This document shows positions 52,538 to 64,000 of a DNA stretch of 64,000 nucleotides, one piece after another. This DNA comes from Wuchereria bancrofti (taxonomy: Eukaryota; Nematoda; Chromadorea; Rhabditida; Onchocercidae). The stretch is taken from positions 310,001 through 374,000 of the forward strand of contig SSBO01000008.1 of assembly GCA_005281725.1 (NCBI GenBank). The letters run 5' to 3'. The position numbers and the translations under genes are program-made. The notes under the pieces are model-generated. The model searched no databases. It was given only the letters and a program-made list of their open reading frames with translations, and had not been told where the DNA came from. Each line of letters opens with the position of its first letter. Positions within the stretch are counted from its first letter, which is position 1.

Positions 52538-54893
52538 TCAGTATGCTGAAAGTAATAAACTAGTAGCGTGTCTTGCACTCGGTGTTATGTAATCCATCCA
52601 GTCTTGGCCCCAATAAATTCGTTCGTATCGTCGATCTTCCTCCCCTATGAAGTTTGATGGATAAAATAGTGCTCCTGTCCCAAAGACACCATTCAAACGA
52701 CCTGAAAAAAAGAGAAAGTTTTTTTCTTAACATTTCAGAGCTTTTCAAATTGGTGCCAAATTTGATTAAATTTTTTCCTTCCTTCGAACCTTTTAAATCT
52801 TCACTTATTCAATTTTATGAAACATGACATGACAGCTAAGATAATCAACTTACCTCGCCAATATAAATTATAATTATCTATTCTGGATGTTGATGTCGGG
52901 AATTCGTTCAGCTTCTGGTAGGATGGTTTCAGTTTCAGTTCAGACACAGCCTATAGCGTAAAAGTATTGAAATTTCATAGTGAACAATATTTACTATAAT
53001 AATATTCCTGCTGAACCAGCCTTCTCAATTTTAGATAAAGTACTACAATTGCATCTTTGTTGACCTAAGTAATAAGACTGAATCTTTGTTGGTAATATAA
53101 CAAGAATGACGTATCCAACTAAATATAAGTGTAGGAGACAGCTAGTGACAGCTTGAATCTTTCTTTTTATTAAAAAAGATGCTCTACTGATTCCTGATGA
53201 TCCGACTGATCTCACAGTTCCAGCAGTGAATTTCGAAGAACAGGTAAGGTAAACAGCCCGACCGGTCTGCTTGCTGGCTTCTTCAATGTCAATCATTACA
53301 TCATTAATACACTTTACGCCCGAGGAAAAGTACCTCGTTCATTTCCGCCTTCGTTTTCAACAAACGTTTCCGGTAAATTCTTGGCTTCGAGTACTTCTCC
53401 AGTGCAAATTTCCATTCTGCCTGTTTCGGTACATAACTTCGAAATGTTCCAAAGTATCGTTGAGTGTCACGATCCCTTCAAAAATCATGGCATATCGTTA
53501 TCATTATTAATGTGTAAGAGATGATATACTTATGCTCCGTGGCAGCGCAAAATTTCCCACGTCTTCTTTCATTAAAATAACGCATTGAAATAGACCTTGG
53601 AACAAATTTTCATGGGAAAAAGTTGATCCAAATCACTTACAGTAAAACAATAAATAACCAAAGATAGCATAGGTGGGACAAGTCGGTGTTTTTTGAAACT
53701 GTTTGAAATTGCTTAAGCAGAAAAAAGTTTTTTCCAATAGCATTGCAATGAAAACATACTCGTAAGGTATTCCATTGCTTGGTGCTAACGAAGAGAAACT
53801 TTTTGATTGGCGATATTCACCCAAATTTGGTTGATACATTTCGTGGAGTCTATAGTGACTGGCTGTTCTCCAAACATTCTCGACAGGGAAGAATCTAAAG
53901 AGTATTATACATGTCGCATTGCCCGCTTTTAACAAGAAGAAATTTTGTTGACAGATCGTTTAGTAAAAATAATTGTCTTAGAGATGTTAAGCTTTCCTTC
54001 GAATGAAGAATAGAAGAGAAAGAGAGAGTTTCAACAAAAATCTTATTTACCGAAATAAAGAAAGATACAACGCAACTGTTTTCGGAAATTTCAGAACCTA
54101 TCACAAAAGTTTTGAACCAACTGTTTGATTATAAATATGAAAATAAGATTGGCTAATCGAAAAAATCAAATTTCAAATGGAAGAGTTGTTAGAACGGTTT
54201 ACCTTTCACATTTATCTGGAATTAAAGCGAAACAAGAACTAACTCGAAAAAAAGCGCCATTGGGCCTGAACAAGTTTTTCCTCATTTTATATTCATACCG
54301 GATTATGTTTGGAGACAGTGAAATCTAATTGCTAGCAGCTGAACAAAAGAAAAGTCACCGGAATGAATCACAATTTCAAAAATACGACTTGCATCACGCT
54401 GTGATCTGAGATTTAAAGCATGTAAGAAGAATAGACCCACCCCAGCATAACTAAAACGAAATCCGGAAAAGTGGTAAAGATCATCTGTCCTCCGCTTAAA
54501 GCACAAACATTTCATTGTTTAAATAATAAATGAATGAAGATGAACGGTGAAAGCTCAGTTCCCAATAAAGCTTTATCACAAGTTTGCTGTTATAAAGTAG
54601 TAAATACGAAATTCAGATCTCTTATATCTGTCCTTGTAGCACTTACACCTTGGAGACGATTTGTTTGAAAGTGTCGCTAGGTGTGACATCAAATCCACCA
54701 TGCACCCTATATCGCCAATTGACATCATCCACCAACTTACGAATCTGAAAGTTACTCTTTTACAATGCAAAATCAGTAACGCCGTTTTTGTCTTACAGTA
54801 ACTTTTCCGGTTACTAAAAAGTTTTTATCTGATCATTTAAATGGTAAAAATGTTTACAATGAAGGTAAAAAATACCTCGTGGAAAATACTCAT
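52538..54893 (-). CDS. Unrecognised multi-exon protein with membrane segments
   Basis: The start ATG at 54893 sits one base after a strong acceptor (ctattcag), suggesting trans-splicing. Exons: 54893-54876, 54744-54649, 54494-54359, 53894-53760, about 53711-53641, 53595-53530, 53475-53334, 52950-52854, 52701-52538. The first three join in phase (MSIFHE, then IRKLVDDVNWRYRVHGGF, then a hydrophobic FRFSYAGVGLFFLHALNL). The last four also join in phase (RYFGTFRSYVPKQAEW, KPSYQKLNEFP, YWRGRLNGVFGTGALFYP, stop). The middle junctions around 53894-53641 do not resolve cleanly. A second hydrophobic stretch (HLCYLWLFIVLLSI) lies in the 53711 exon. I do not recognise the family. Alternatively the region could hold two genes. 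Confidence 0.5.
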
Positions 54894-56111
54894 CCTGAAT
54901 AGATATTGAGAGTGGATAGCAGTAAGGAAAAGGTGTAATAAATGAAACTGCTGAGACACAGATAAGTTCAGAGGAGCATGCAAGCTGTTAGGGAATCTTT
55001 GTGATATGTTTGTTGATGGATGCGAAGAGGAAGAAGGAGCGTTCTTGAGTCGAACGAAGATCATTAGAAACAAGAAAACAATCGGTGGATCAGCTGATGC
55101 CAATCGAAATTGTCTTCTGTTGGCGGTCTTTGCACTATGAAAGCTATTCGACGAGCACTTTTTCTTCTTTCACTCGTAGAATCTATTTCCCTATGAACTC
55201 TATCCATCAGTCAAAACTTTCGGAAGCAGAACCCACTAAGATCACTCGAATCATCGGATCAGTGCTTTGGAAAAACTTTCCAGGCGGAACCGACCACACT
55301 TAGCACAAATAATTCCACATAAAAATTTTTCAAATAACTTTATCAAATTGTTGGACATGACAGAGTTGACCAGATTGAAGGCTCCCATCGCAAGAGATTC
55401 CGGAAAGACCGTATCCTGAAGAGCTGAACGTCATCTTCAACCGGTACCACTAATTTAAAAGAAAAGTTAATGATGTTCTCATTTATTAAGTGGTAATATA
55501 AATTGTTAACGTAACAGCGTATGAGTTACTATATGTTTTGCTCTATTTGCAGAAGACGAATACAAATGTGTTGTTCACAGGAGAATACGTGAATGTGACG
55601 TAGGTTGATATGCATCACGTGTTATATGGCATTTTAAGTAGGTGGAATGCAACCAATTATAAAGAACGATTTTCGTCCCAATTTTTAAAAAAGTCGGAAT
55701 TTTTCTGTATCCAGAATGGTCCTCTTACGTCTGCGGCAGATTAGACAACGTTTTTCATGAAGCGTGGCATTATGTTGTTTCCGGATGAATGCCGTGTTTA
55801 ATGCAAGCAAGAATACGTGATTGTGCTGTTGTTTGTTACGTATAGTTCATTGTGCATTTGAAACGTGTACTCCATATTTCTGCAGCTGTCACGTGAGCGA
55901 GTTTTTATTATTGTTATATCTTGTTTGTTTAAATGGCAGCAGCTTCAGCACGCAATTTCTCTTAAGATAACACGTAGAGCTAAAGTATATCAGTGACAGT
56001 TGTATCACGTGGACCGTAGAATATAGTACGGAAATATGCCTTTTTAATATAGAAATGTTGGCGGAGATTAAACTCGTGACATTTTAATTCAGTGCTGAAT
56101 AGTGTGAAACG
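54894..56111. other. Divergent intergenic region upstream of two genes
   Basis: About 1.2 kb between the start of the unrecognised minus-strand gene and the start of the SLC38A10-like gene. Probably holds both promoters. The stretch 54.9-55.3 kb has open frames on both strands without conserved motifs. Confidence 0.4.
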
Positions 56112-59100
56112 ATGTATGCTGCACTAAAGAAAGAGAAAGATCGAAGTGACCAAAGGAGTATCGACCGATTATTTTTATCGAAATTCAACCAGTGGCCACA
56201 TGTTTTCAATCTTGCGAATTGTATCGTTGGTGTTAGTATGCTTGCCATGCCCTATTGTTTACAGCAGGTACTGAAGAAAATTTCAGTTCACGTACTGCAA
56301 TGTTAGGTCTATTCTCAACTCACGTATTAAAGGAATTATGGAGAGAGAGGGAGAGTTAAATTTGTAAGATGAAATAGAACTGATTGCTTTTCATTACATA
56401 ACATGCAGTCATGCCATAAAATTAAAAGTCGTTACAGGTACCACATAATTATTATATTCGAAAAAAAAACCAACTTTATGCTGTCACGTGACACTTAATA
56501 CGCGACACTTAGAAGTATTGTTTATAGTTGCCTCAGTAGTTTTGTATGGTTGTTTAGATACAATTTTATTAAAACACACTTCTTTCATTTCTTTTGTTTT
56601 CCAACTTCTCCATTTCCAGTGCGGTATTTTGCTTGGTACCATTTTAATTGGGATTTGTTCACTATTGACCAAAATTACTTGTCATTTGTTGTATCAAGGA
56701 GCGCTCCTGACAAGGTATGAATCCATAATTATATATTTAATTTCCTTCTTACGTACTTTTTAATTGCATACTGAGTTGCATACTATGTTGTTATTTTATT
56801 GCAAGCAAATACTTCATTTATTGTAAACAGTACATCAAGTACTTCAAATTTGCTTCATTTCCCTAGCTTATTTCATAAATGTATCAACTTTCCATTCCTT
56901 CTTAATTTCATCTCCAAGAAGGTAGTTCATATTTCTTCGAAAATCGTCCATTTTTGGTTTCTTTTAGCGATGATTAGAAACCACATATGTAATCATTTGA
57001 GTTTCCTTTTCTTCTTGAAATTTGATAATCACGAATGGGATTTCGAAGGTCCAATAAAATCGATTTTAAAGTAGTTAAGTCGGAGTTAAAGCTGGGTTTT
57101 TAAACTAGTAATTTTTGATTGTTCTTCCAACTGAAGTGAGAAAAAGCGAAATTTACAGACGTCGGAGTTATGAATCTATGGCATCGCATGCTTTTGGTAG
57201 CAATGGAAAACGTTTAGTTGAGGTCAATTTCGATTTATCTAACTAGGTTGCAAATTTATCATTTTGTAAAGTTCTGATTTTAAAGTAACTGTTTGCTAGA
57301 AATATGCGGTCGTTTAGTTAAAAGCTTAAGTTTTGCGAGTAGACTTAGTGGTTTGATTTAGAATTTTGACTTACTATTTTTATATTTACTATATATTTAC
57401 TATTTCTTTTTTATTTTTACCTGCTGTTTAGTTTTTGCATTAATACTGATTATATGATTATATTTCACTGATTATATTTTAACCTACTGGTTATATTTTT
57501 ATTATGGCATAATTTGTGTCGGGAATTATATCCAATTTCTTTTGCCTTATTTTTTAATACATTAATATTTGAAGACACTACAAGTGTACCAGTATTGCTT
57601 GGTTTGGAATTGTAATTTCAGGTTTTCTTTATATTGTTTCTTGAAGCAATTGAATTTCAAATCTTAGCCTGTCATGTTCAAATTGAAGCCATCTTATTTT
57701 GCAGTTGCTCATGATTTTATTTTTAATGTCGTGTGTTATATCGTTCATGGTTGTTATTGGTGATATTGGTCCTCATATACTGGCCGATTATTTGGAATTA
57801 CAAGCACCTACTCAAAGGCTGCGAATTCTTGTTATGATAAGCTGTTTTTTTTTTTTTATTTTCTCACTATTTCATTTTTAATTTCTCATTTTATTCGGAA
57901 AATTTTCTTTAAAAACTTAATTTTGATTTTTAGTGTACAAAATTTGACAAATGTAAAATTTCAATCACACGAAGTTTGATGAAGAGTGGATATTGAAATT
58001 TATCGAATTTTTTTATTGAAATTTCAGGTTGTAATCTTTCTATTTGTTATATTGCCATTATCACTATTCCGCAGCGTAACCAGTCTATCGAAAATTAGTT
58101 CAGTAACCGTATTCTTTTACGGCATATTTGTATTACGCATGTTAGTTGAATGCATTCCACGGATTTTCGACTGCAATTGGAGTACTGATATACGGTGGTG
58201 GCGGCAAGAAGGTTTACTTACTAGGTTATTGATTTGTTTATTTATTCAGTACTGCGTAAGTACAGTTCATTTTTTTTTTCAAAAGCAGGACTTACACACC
58301 TGTCGAATCGAGTGAGACTAACGGTACGTTTTTGTATCATTAATTGCAACTCATTTGTAGATTTCGAAGGAAAAGTTCTTTAGTTTCATTTCAGTTTGGG
58401 GAAACTTTGAAAATTTCCTTGTTCTTGCTTTCTATGAGGTTTAAATGAAATGTATTTTGACTTTTATTCTTTTAGTGACAAGTTTGTAATGACTTATCGA
58501 GAAAGTTCTGAACTTTTTTTAGCTTGCCCATCATTTCAATGGCACTGTCATGTCAGACGCAATTGTTTTGTGTCACTGAATCTATAAAGGAACCATCAGC
58601 TGCTAAGGTACGTTTTTTGTTAGGTCTACTTATTCTGTTTCGATTGCTTTTTTTATTCTAAAAAAAGTTACCTCATGGAATTAGTGAATGCAGACACATA
58701 CTGCAAGATATTACAATATACTTTCATACAGCATATGATTCTTTGATTCCTCCGAACTTTTCTGCACAGTTCTTTTAGTGACTTTGGAAATGTTTTTTCC
58801 CGGCAACTATTGAAATCGAGAAATTGAATAAAATTTCAAGTTTTTCAATAGCAAACAAATTAACAATCAAACAGCGTTTTATTTTCTTATGTACCTTGTA
58901 ACCTACTTTTGAAGGATACTGAAAAGTTTTTTTTATTCTGAGCATATAAGTTATCTAGCAGGATACAACACTAAAAAACGAATGAAATTCATGCTAGGTG
59001 AATTCTAACACAAAAAATTGTTTCATTTAACTGAGTTTTTTTACTCGAAATTTGGAAATGGTTCAAAAATAAAACAAATAAAGTTAAAAAAATGGAACAA

Positions 59101-61818
59101 AATTCATTTAAAAATAAGAAACAATTTTAGTTTCCCTTTTCAAGTACTTTATATCCTTAATTTCTTAGATATTTTCGTGAAGTTAATTTCAAACAGAATT
59201 TCTGCTACCTATAATTAACGAATAGTTTTAGCTGTAAAATTCAGGTAGATACAGTAGTTTCGGGAGCAGTGAATATCTGTAGTAGTATGTACGCAGCTGT
59301 TGGTTTATTCGGATATGTTGCCTTTCACGATGTTGAATTATATGGCGATATTCTGCTATATCTGCAAAGTTCTTTACTGACTCAGCTAATGAAGTTAGCT
59401 TTCATGTTATCGGTAGCCGTCAGTATCCCACTTATGCTATTTCCAAGTCGAATTGCATTCTATAATCTTCTCTTGAAATCGGTATTTTTTAGTGTTACTC
59501 TCGATTGGATAATATCATTAATTAGACGAATTATAAAACTTTTCTCTTTTCATGAAATCAAATTGAAGAAGATATCTTGAAGTGTTTGAGGTGATATGAC
59601 CTCTGAAAGGATGGAAGAAAAAAAAACATAAATTCCTGAAAAGTTTTGAGAGCTGGAAGCATCAGAGGGAAGTGAAGATTCAGGATTTTCCGAAGAATTT
59701 ATGAATGATTTTTTAAAGAGCACGGGAGATGAGGCTCGAGAAGTAAAAGGATGAAGTCTGGAAGGATCATAAAAAAATTTTTTAAATTTTTCCTACGCGC
59801 TTTACAGGATGCTTGTGAATACGCTATGCTACGTATGCCTTCGTTAATATTTGTTTCATTGACAGTATTTCTCTTGTCTTCGTGTTTATTAGCTGCAGTA
59901 ATTGTACCGAATGGTATGTTTATACTTTTTAAGGGAAAAAGAGTAAAATTCAGAATTGACTCATCGTTTTCCCCTTTTTAAAGCAACATTAATAATGTTG
60001 TTCCAAGAGGAAAAATTCTTCCTACCCATTTCCTTAGTAGTAATTTTTCCATTCAAAAAGTAATTTTTCGTACTGCGGGAGATAATCGGGCCATATTTGT
60101 GACAGAAAAAGTAATGTGATAGTTTTTCGGATTTTCGACGTGATCATTCCGATATTGACATGCTCTAATTGCTGCATTTACACGGAATACCGCCATGTCT
60201 GGTTCTTTTCTATCCTGAATAATTTTGTTCTGATCAACCGCCTTCGCTGCATATTATTTGCACACAATCTCATCGGAGGGATTGCATTGACATGTTTTAC
60301 GTTGTTCTTCTGGCTAAGGAATTCACTAATATGAGGATGATTTGTATTTCTTTGCTTAAAAGAAATAGTAATTTAAATAATATTGTTATTTTTAATATTG
60401 TCAAGGTTGTTCAGGTATTAATTGATGTGAGAGTGTAAATATTGAAATTTTTAAATACTAAATAGGAAAGATAGTGATTGAGATAATCTTCAGTAGAATT
60501 TATCCTCGGAATAACGGGTGCAACCATTGGCTCTCTTGTAACGATCATCATTCCATCGCTGTTATTTTTATCAATATCTCGTGGCATCGAACAGTATCGT
60601 ACTTTGATGTTTTATGCAAAAGTATGTGAAAAAATTCAAGTAGTGAATGTAGGATTTCGTTTCATTTAGTCACAATTTATATTTTACAATTTACACTTCG
60701 TTCCTGAAAATTTGAACCTAATTTTTCAGTAGCATTTGGGATTTTGTGTGTTTCCTTTCTTTTTTTGGTAAGATTTTTAGATATCGATAATAATCGGTTC
60801 GCTTATGCTCATCGGAAGTACATGGGCAGTTTTACATATGGAACAGGAGACGAATGTTGTTGATATCATTCTACCTAAACAAATAGGTGTTTTTAGATGA
60901 ATCCCACCTAATTTAAATGGTTTTTTAAAAAACATTCTCAAAATTTTGAGAACTGTAGTTAAAAGTATTGCATTACTTTTTAAAATTATAAATATATCTG
61001 TTAAATCCAGTATCTGTCATAGTAGGTAGCAGAAAATTTACAAACGCTTTTGGCTTTTTTTATGGAATGAACATTTTATAGTGCTAGGATTTATTTATTA
61101 CTTAAGGAGATAATGAAGTGAGATTCTATTACTTCAGTCTCTTCTCGATATGGTAAAATAGCTTTCTTTTTAAACAATCCCACTTCTAAAGGGGAGAGAG
61201 ATAGTCAAAAATTAAGGAGAATTTTTTTCAGATAATGAAAGAGTGGAAATTGCTTTAAAAAATCTGGAGAAGCTCAAAACTGATGACAATAGCACGAAAC
61301 TACAAGCATGTCTTTTAATATATTTTATGAATACTCCCAATTTATTGTTGAGAAGAGATCAACGGACTGGCTTTGCTTAGTACGTAGAGTGTTTTAACAT
61401 GTGGCAGTGCCTAAGTTGGTAGAATAATAACCATGAAGTAACTTCTTACTTTTATTAAGCTAAATAATTAACAAAAAATAAGGACTTCAGGAATTTTTCA
61501 AAGCTTATGCGAAGAATATGAAGTTTTGCGTTTTTGTTTTAGAATACGTTTTCGAGAGGAAAGCAAAATGAAGAAATAGTAACGTCCAAAGAGGGAAAAT
61601 GGAAAGGGAAACAAACCATGGGCACTGTTACGAATGAAGAAACGAAAACACTACTACATGGAATCAAGGAAAAACGCAAAGCGCAGAGTAATATTTTAAA
61701 AAAGCAACAGTTTGCTGATGGACCGAAGAAGCATAAAGAATTACTGGAAAAGGTCACCATGACACGCATTTGGAAAGTAAACGCAAGTTCAGAACGGACG
61801 AAAGAGATCAATGTTTAA
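56112..61818 (+). CDS. SLC38A10-type amino-acid transporter
   Basis: Multi-pass amino acid/auxin permease-fold transporter related to SLC38A10. Exons in phase: 56112-56267, 56620-56714, 57159-57222, 57705-57830, 58028-58224, 58523-58607, 59245-59481, 59808-59913, 60494-60621, 60781-60886, 61232 onward, and a last exon 61543-61818. Seen: FNLANCIVGVSMLAMPYCLQQ (TM1 with the family's N..G.S.LAMP), SYESMASHAFG, VIGDIGPH, LPIISMALSCQTQLF, YAAVGLFGYVAF, LGITGATIGSLV. The hydrophilic C-terminus (KEKRKAQSNILKKQQF, HKELLEKV) resembles the charged tail of SLC38A10. The start lies shortly after a ttcag acceptor. The donor of exon 4 (CTT|GTTATG) is weak. The junction between the 61232 exon and the last exon is not resolved: the 61232 frame meets TAG at 61378-61380 if unspliced. 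Confidence 0.88.
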
Positions 61819-62619
61819 CTCGTAAATTCCCTTAATGATGCGAAGTTCGAAGAAGGGTAATGTAATCACAACTTGAACTTTTACACTTCATCACTGAACT
61901 AAAGGAAGTGACTCTTTGGTTTCCGGTTGCAAACCATTTAAAACAATTGCTGAGAAAGGTTCGCCCTTAACTAATGTGTATTATCGGATTTTCTAGATGA
62001 ATACATTTTCGATGAATTGCTCTAAAGCACAATTAACAGTGGCTTATTTGGATACTCTGTAAAATAACGGTGAAGGTCTTCTCAGTATTAATTGGAACAT
62101 TAAGGCTTTGGATTCAGTCTATCTCCTATTATCTCCCAAATAAAGGCGAATTGCTGCAGTGCAATCTTGTAACTCGACTGTTGAGAAACCTGACTCATTT
62201 TGTATTCTCAAAAAATCAATCATAAAAAGTCCAAAACGTCATTAATCACTCCTTCTTTAACTGGTCCTAACATGCAATATTTTGCTTAACTCGGACCTCA
62301 CAAAGGAGTATGGGAATTTGGAAGAAACTAAAGGCTAAAATCCAGTTTCAGGTTTCATATATCATAAAATGTTACGACATATCTCTTATAATTTTTCAGC
62401 TATGTTTTAAAAAAAGTTTCATAAATAAAAAAGAAATCAATGGGTTATTCACAAGGGATGACATATTTATGTCCTGAAATTTCGGAATTTCTTCACAGTA
62501 ACATTAGCACTTAATTTTCCAGCACTCAATGAAAATAAAAAGCAAAGGTGAAAATTAAAAGCCAACAATAAGAAAGCAGTAATAGCACGTAAACTCTCTA
62601 GATCAGTCATCGAATGAAG
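61819..62619. other. Convergent intergenic region
   Basis: About 800 bp between the ends of the SLC38A10-like gene (+) and usp-5 (-). 3' UTR sequence only; no gene seen. Confidence 0.5.
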
Positions 62620-64000
62620 TTAGTCGTCACATGGAGTCACTTCGGGATCACAACATCGTTCATACAGGTAAACATAACCCAACAATGTTGGTGGATTTTG
62701 AGATAGAGCTACTTTCTCATCATTGAATAGATACCATTTTGAATCCTAAAGTGACTTTTTATTTAATATATATTTCTTTATTATTATTACTACTGTTATA
62801 TAACTTACATAAGGTTTCCGCAACGTACAAATAAGACTTACTTTTTTCATATGAGCAACATAATGTCCTGAAAGTGGTGAGCTTCCCATATGTGATATGA
62901 AACCAATTAGACGATAATGCTCTTTTCCATCACGGCATTCTTTTGGTACTTCTACCGAAAAAAAGTAATCTTCAAATAAAGAGAAAGTCAGTAATTTTTA
63001 ATGTGTTATCAATTAACTACTCATGTAATAATTGCACAAATGATTTTTCGTTGAGCCTACAACTGAAGTAGAATACTGATCAGCACTAAAAAAATAAGTG
63101 CTATTACTATATCCAAAGAACATTGCTAGTTTTGCTTACCCTTAATCTCCTCATCTTTCTTCTCAGGTGGTATAGTGTCTACATTCGAAAAAAGCCAATC
63201 AGCTGCATCATTTATGCCAGTATTAACTTTTTGAAGAGCATAACGTGCCTGATAAACAGAAAATCCGAGATTTGTAAGTTGTTCAATCGCTATTCCGTCG
63301 ACATCACTTGCCTGCAATGATGGTCATATTTGGAAAATTGTTAAGGAACCTCTACATCTCCAACAATTTAAAGTGGATTCCAAGAAATATACTAAACTTC
63401 CATGAAACCACTTCTTGGTATAAGCTGTAAATGGCAGTGGTTAAACTGAATGCTGATTTCCAATAGTTCAAAATCTTCCTGTTTATTTTTATTTTTCTAA
63501 ATACAACTGCTCGAAATGTTAATTGTAAAACTCGCAACGCGATGACCTTTGACCACAAGTCAGGATGCTCCTCGTTGATGTCCCTATCACCAACACTACG
63601 CATGTACCAATCTAATGCTGCATCGAAACCAGTATTCTTGGTTATATGAATAGCACGACGTGCAGCTTCCGGTGTAATACCTGATTTACAGAGCTAAACT
63701 TCAAGAAAACCTATAAGTAAGTACTACGACCTTTTAATTACTAATAGCTTATACAACTTCTTTTTTGGAAAGTCTACCTACTACTGCAGCCTCAACTTTC
63801 AGCCACACCATTAATGAAGGGGGATTATTCAACTGTGCAGTTCAACAATCTACCAGTTTTTGTTAAGTCGAAATTATTTAAAATTAAATACTAACCTTCT
63901 CAAAAACATCAGGATCTATGCCGGGCAACGGTCGACCCAACGTTAACTCCGACTTAGAAGATGCGTGTGGTAGCAACATCTCTTCAGGCTGTTTTCCATA
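62620..64000 (-). CDS. usp-5: USP5/isopeptidase T deubiquitinase, C-terminal part
   Basis: C-terminal 219 residues of a ubiquitin-specific protease of the USP5/USP13 type, which disassembles unanchored polyubiquitin. The gene enters from the right edge. Exons in phase: 64000-63896 (partial), 63693-63547, 63311-63140, 62951-62842, 62745-62620. Two UBA domains are visible: SGITPEAARRAIHITKNTG to DWYMRSV, and AIEQLTNLGFSVYQARYAL to ADWLFSNVD. These sit inside the catalytic domain as in USP5. After them come the catalytic His box SSPLSGHYVAHMK and the terminal WYLFNDEKVALSQNPP and LLGYVYLYER. The catalytic Cys box, the ZnF-UBP domain and the start lie outside the window. Stop TAA at 62620-62622. 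Confidence 0.93.

Noticed and set aside
53216..53296. Separate small gene starting MIDIEEASKQTG
   Set aside because: It would begin about ten bases after the read-through stop of the upstream exon, and direct splicing 53334 to 52950 joins in phase without it, so the segment is better explained as intron.

Overview
The window is nuclear DNA of a nematode, most likely a spirurid or filarial worm. The base composition is AT-rich. The genes are broken into many short exons (about 30-290 bp) joined by short-to-medium introns with GT donors and TTTCAG-like acceptors. Several first ATGs lie just after an acceptor with no upstream exon, as expected for spliced-leader trans-splicing. The recognisable proteins are metazoan, and their domain content matches nematode orthologues: an ATRX helicase in which I see no ADD finger, a divergent PRY-1-type Axin, and a glycine-rich CLP-1-type calpain. 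Species cannot be fixed from sequence alone. All gene models were spliced by eye; where I say 'in phase', exon lengths and codon phases were checked arithmetically.

Layout. 1-5575 (+): 3' two thirds of an SLC6-type Na+/Cl- neurotransmitter symporter whose 5' end is off the window, with possible extra 3' exons to about 6.1 kb. 7776-23123 (-): a 31-exon ATRX/XNP-1 SNF2 chromatin remodeller of about 1,526 codons, with an in-frame TGA in its third exon as sequenced. 25213-30502 (-): PRY-1/Axin (RGS, beta-catenin-binding helix, DIX). 30.5-37.9 kb: a long intergenic region crowded with simple repeats and one candidate small gene (35808-36035, +). 37960-43445 (-): CLP-1-like calpain with a recently duplicated glycine-rich exon. 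43.4-47.8 kb: gene-poor. 47856-48731 (+): LTR plus gag start of a BEL/Pao-like retrotransposon, cut off at a single N and followed by a short minisatellite. 49313-50237 (+): an unrecognised small secreted-type protein. 52538-54893 (-): an unrecognised multi-exon protein with membrane segments. 56112-61818 (+): SLC38A10-type amino-acid transporter. 62620-64000 (-): C-terminal part of USP5/isopeptidase T, running off the right edge.

The genes are not an obvious pathway cluster. They are a typical worm mix of chromatin (xnp-1), Wnt signalling (pry-1), proteolysis/ubiquitin (clp-1, usp-5) and transport (SLC6, SLC38). xnp-1, pry-1 and clp-1 are on the same strand but more than 2 kb apart, so a classical operon is unlikely. 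No tRNA, rRNA, CRISPR or bacterial-type feature was seen. The most informative oddities are exon-level duplications in three genes, a GC-AG intron, the in-frame TGA in xnp-1, the truncated retroelement at the assembly N, and two genes I could not place in any family.
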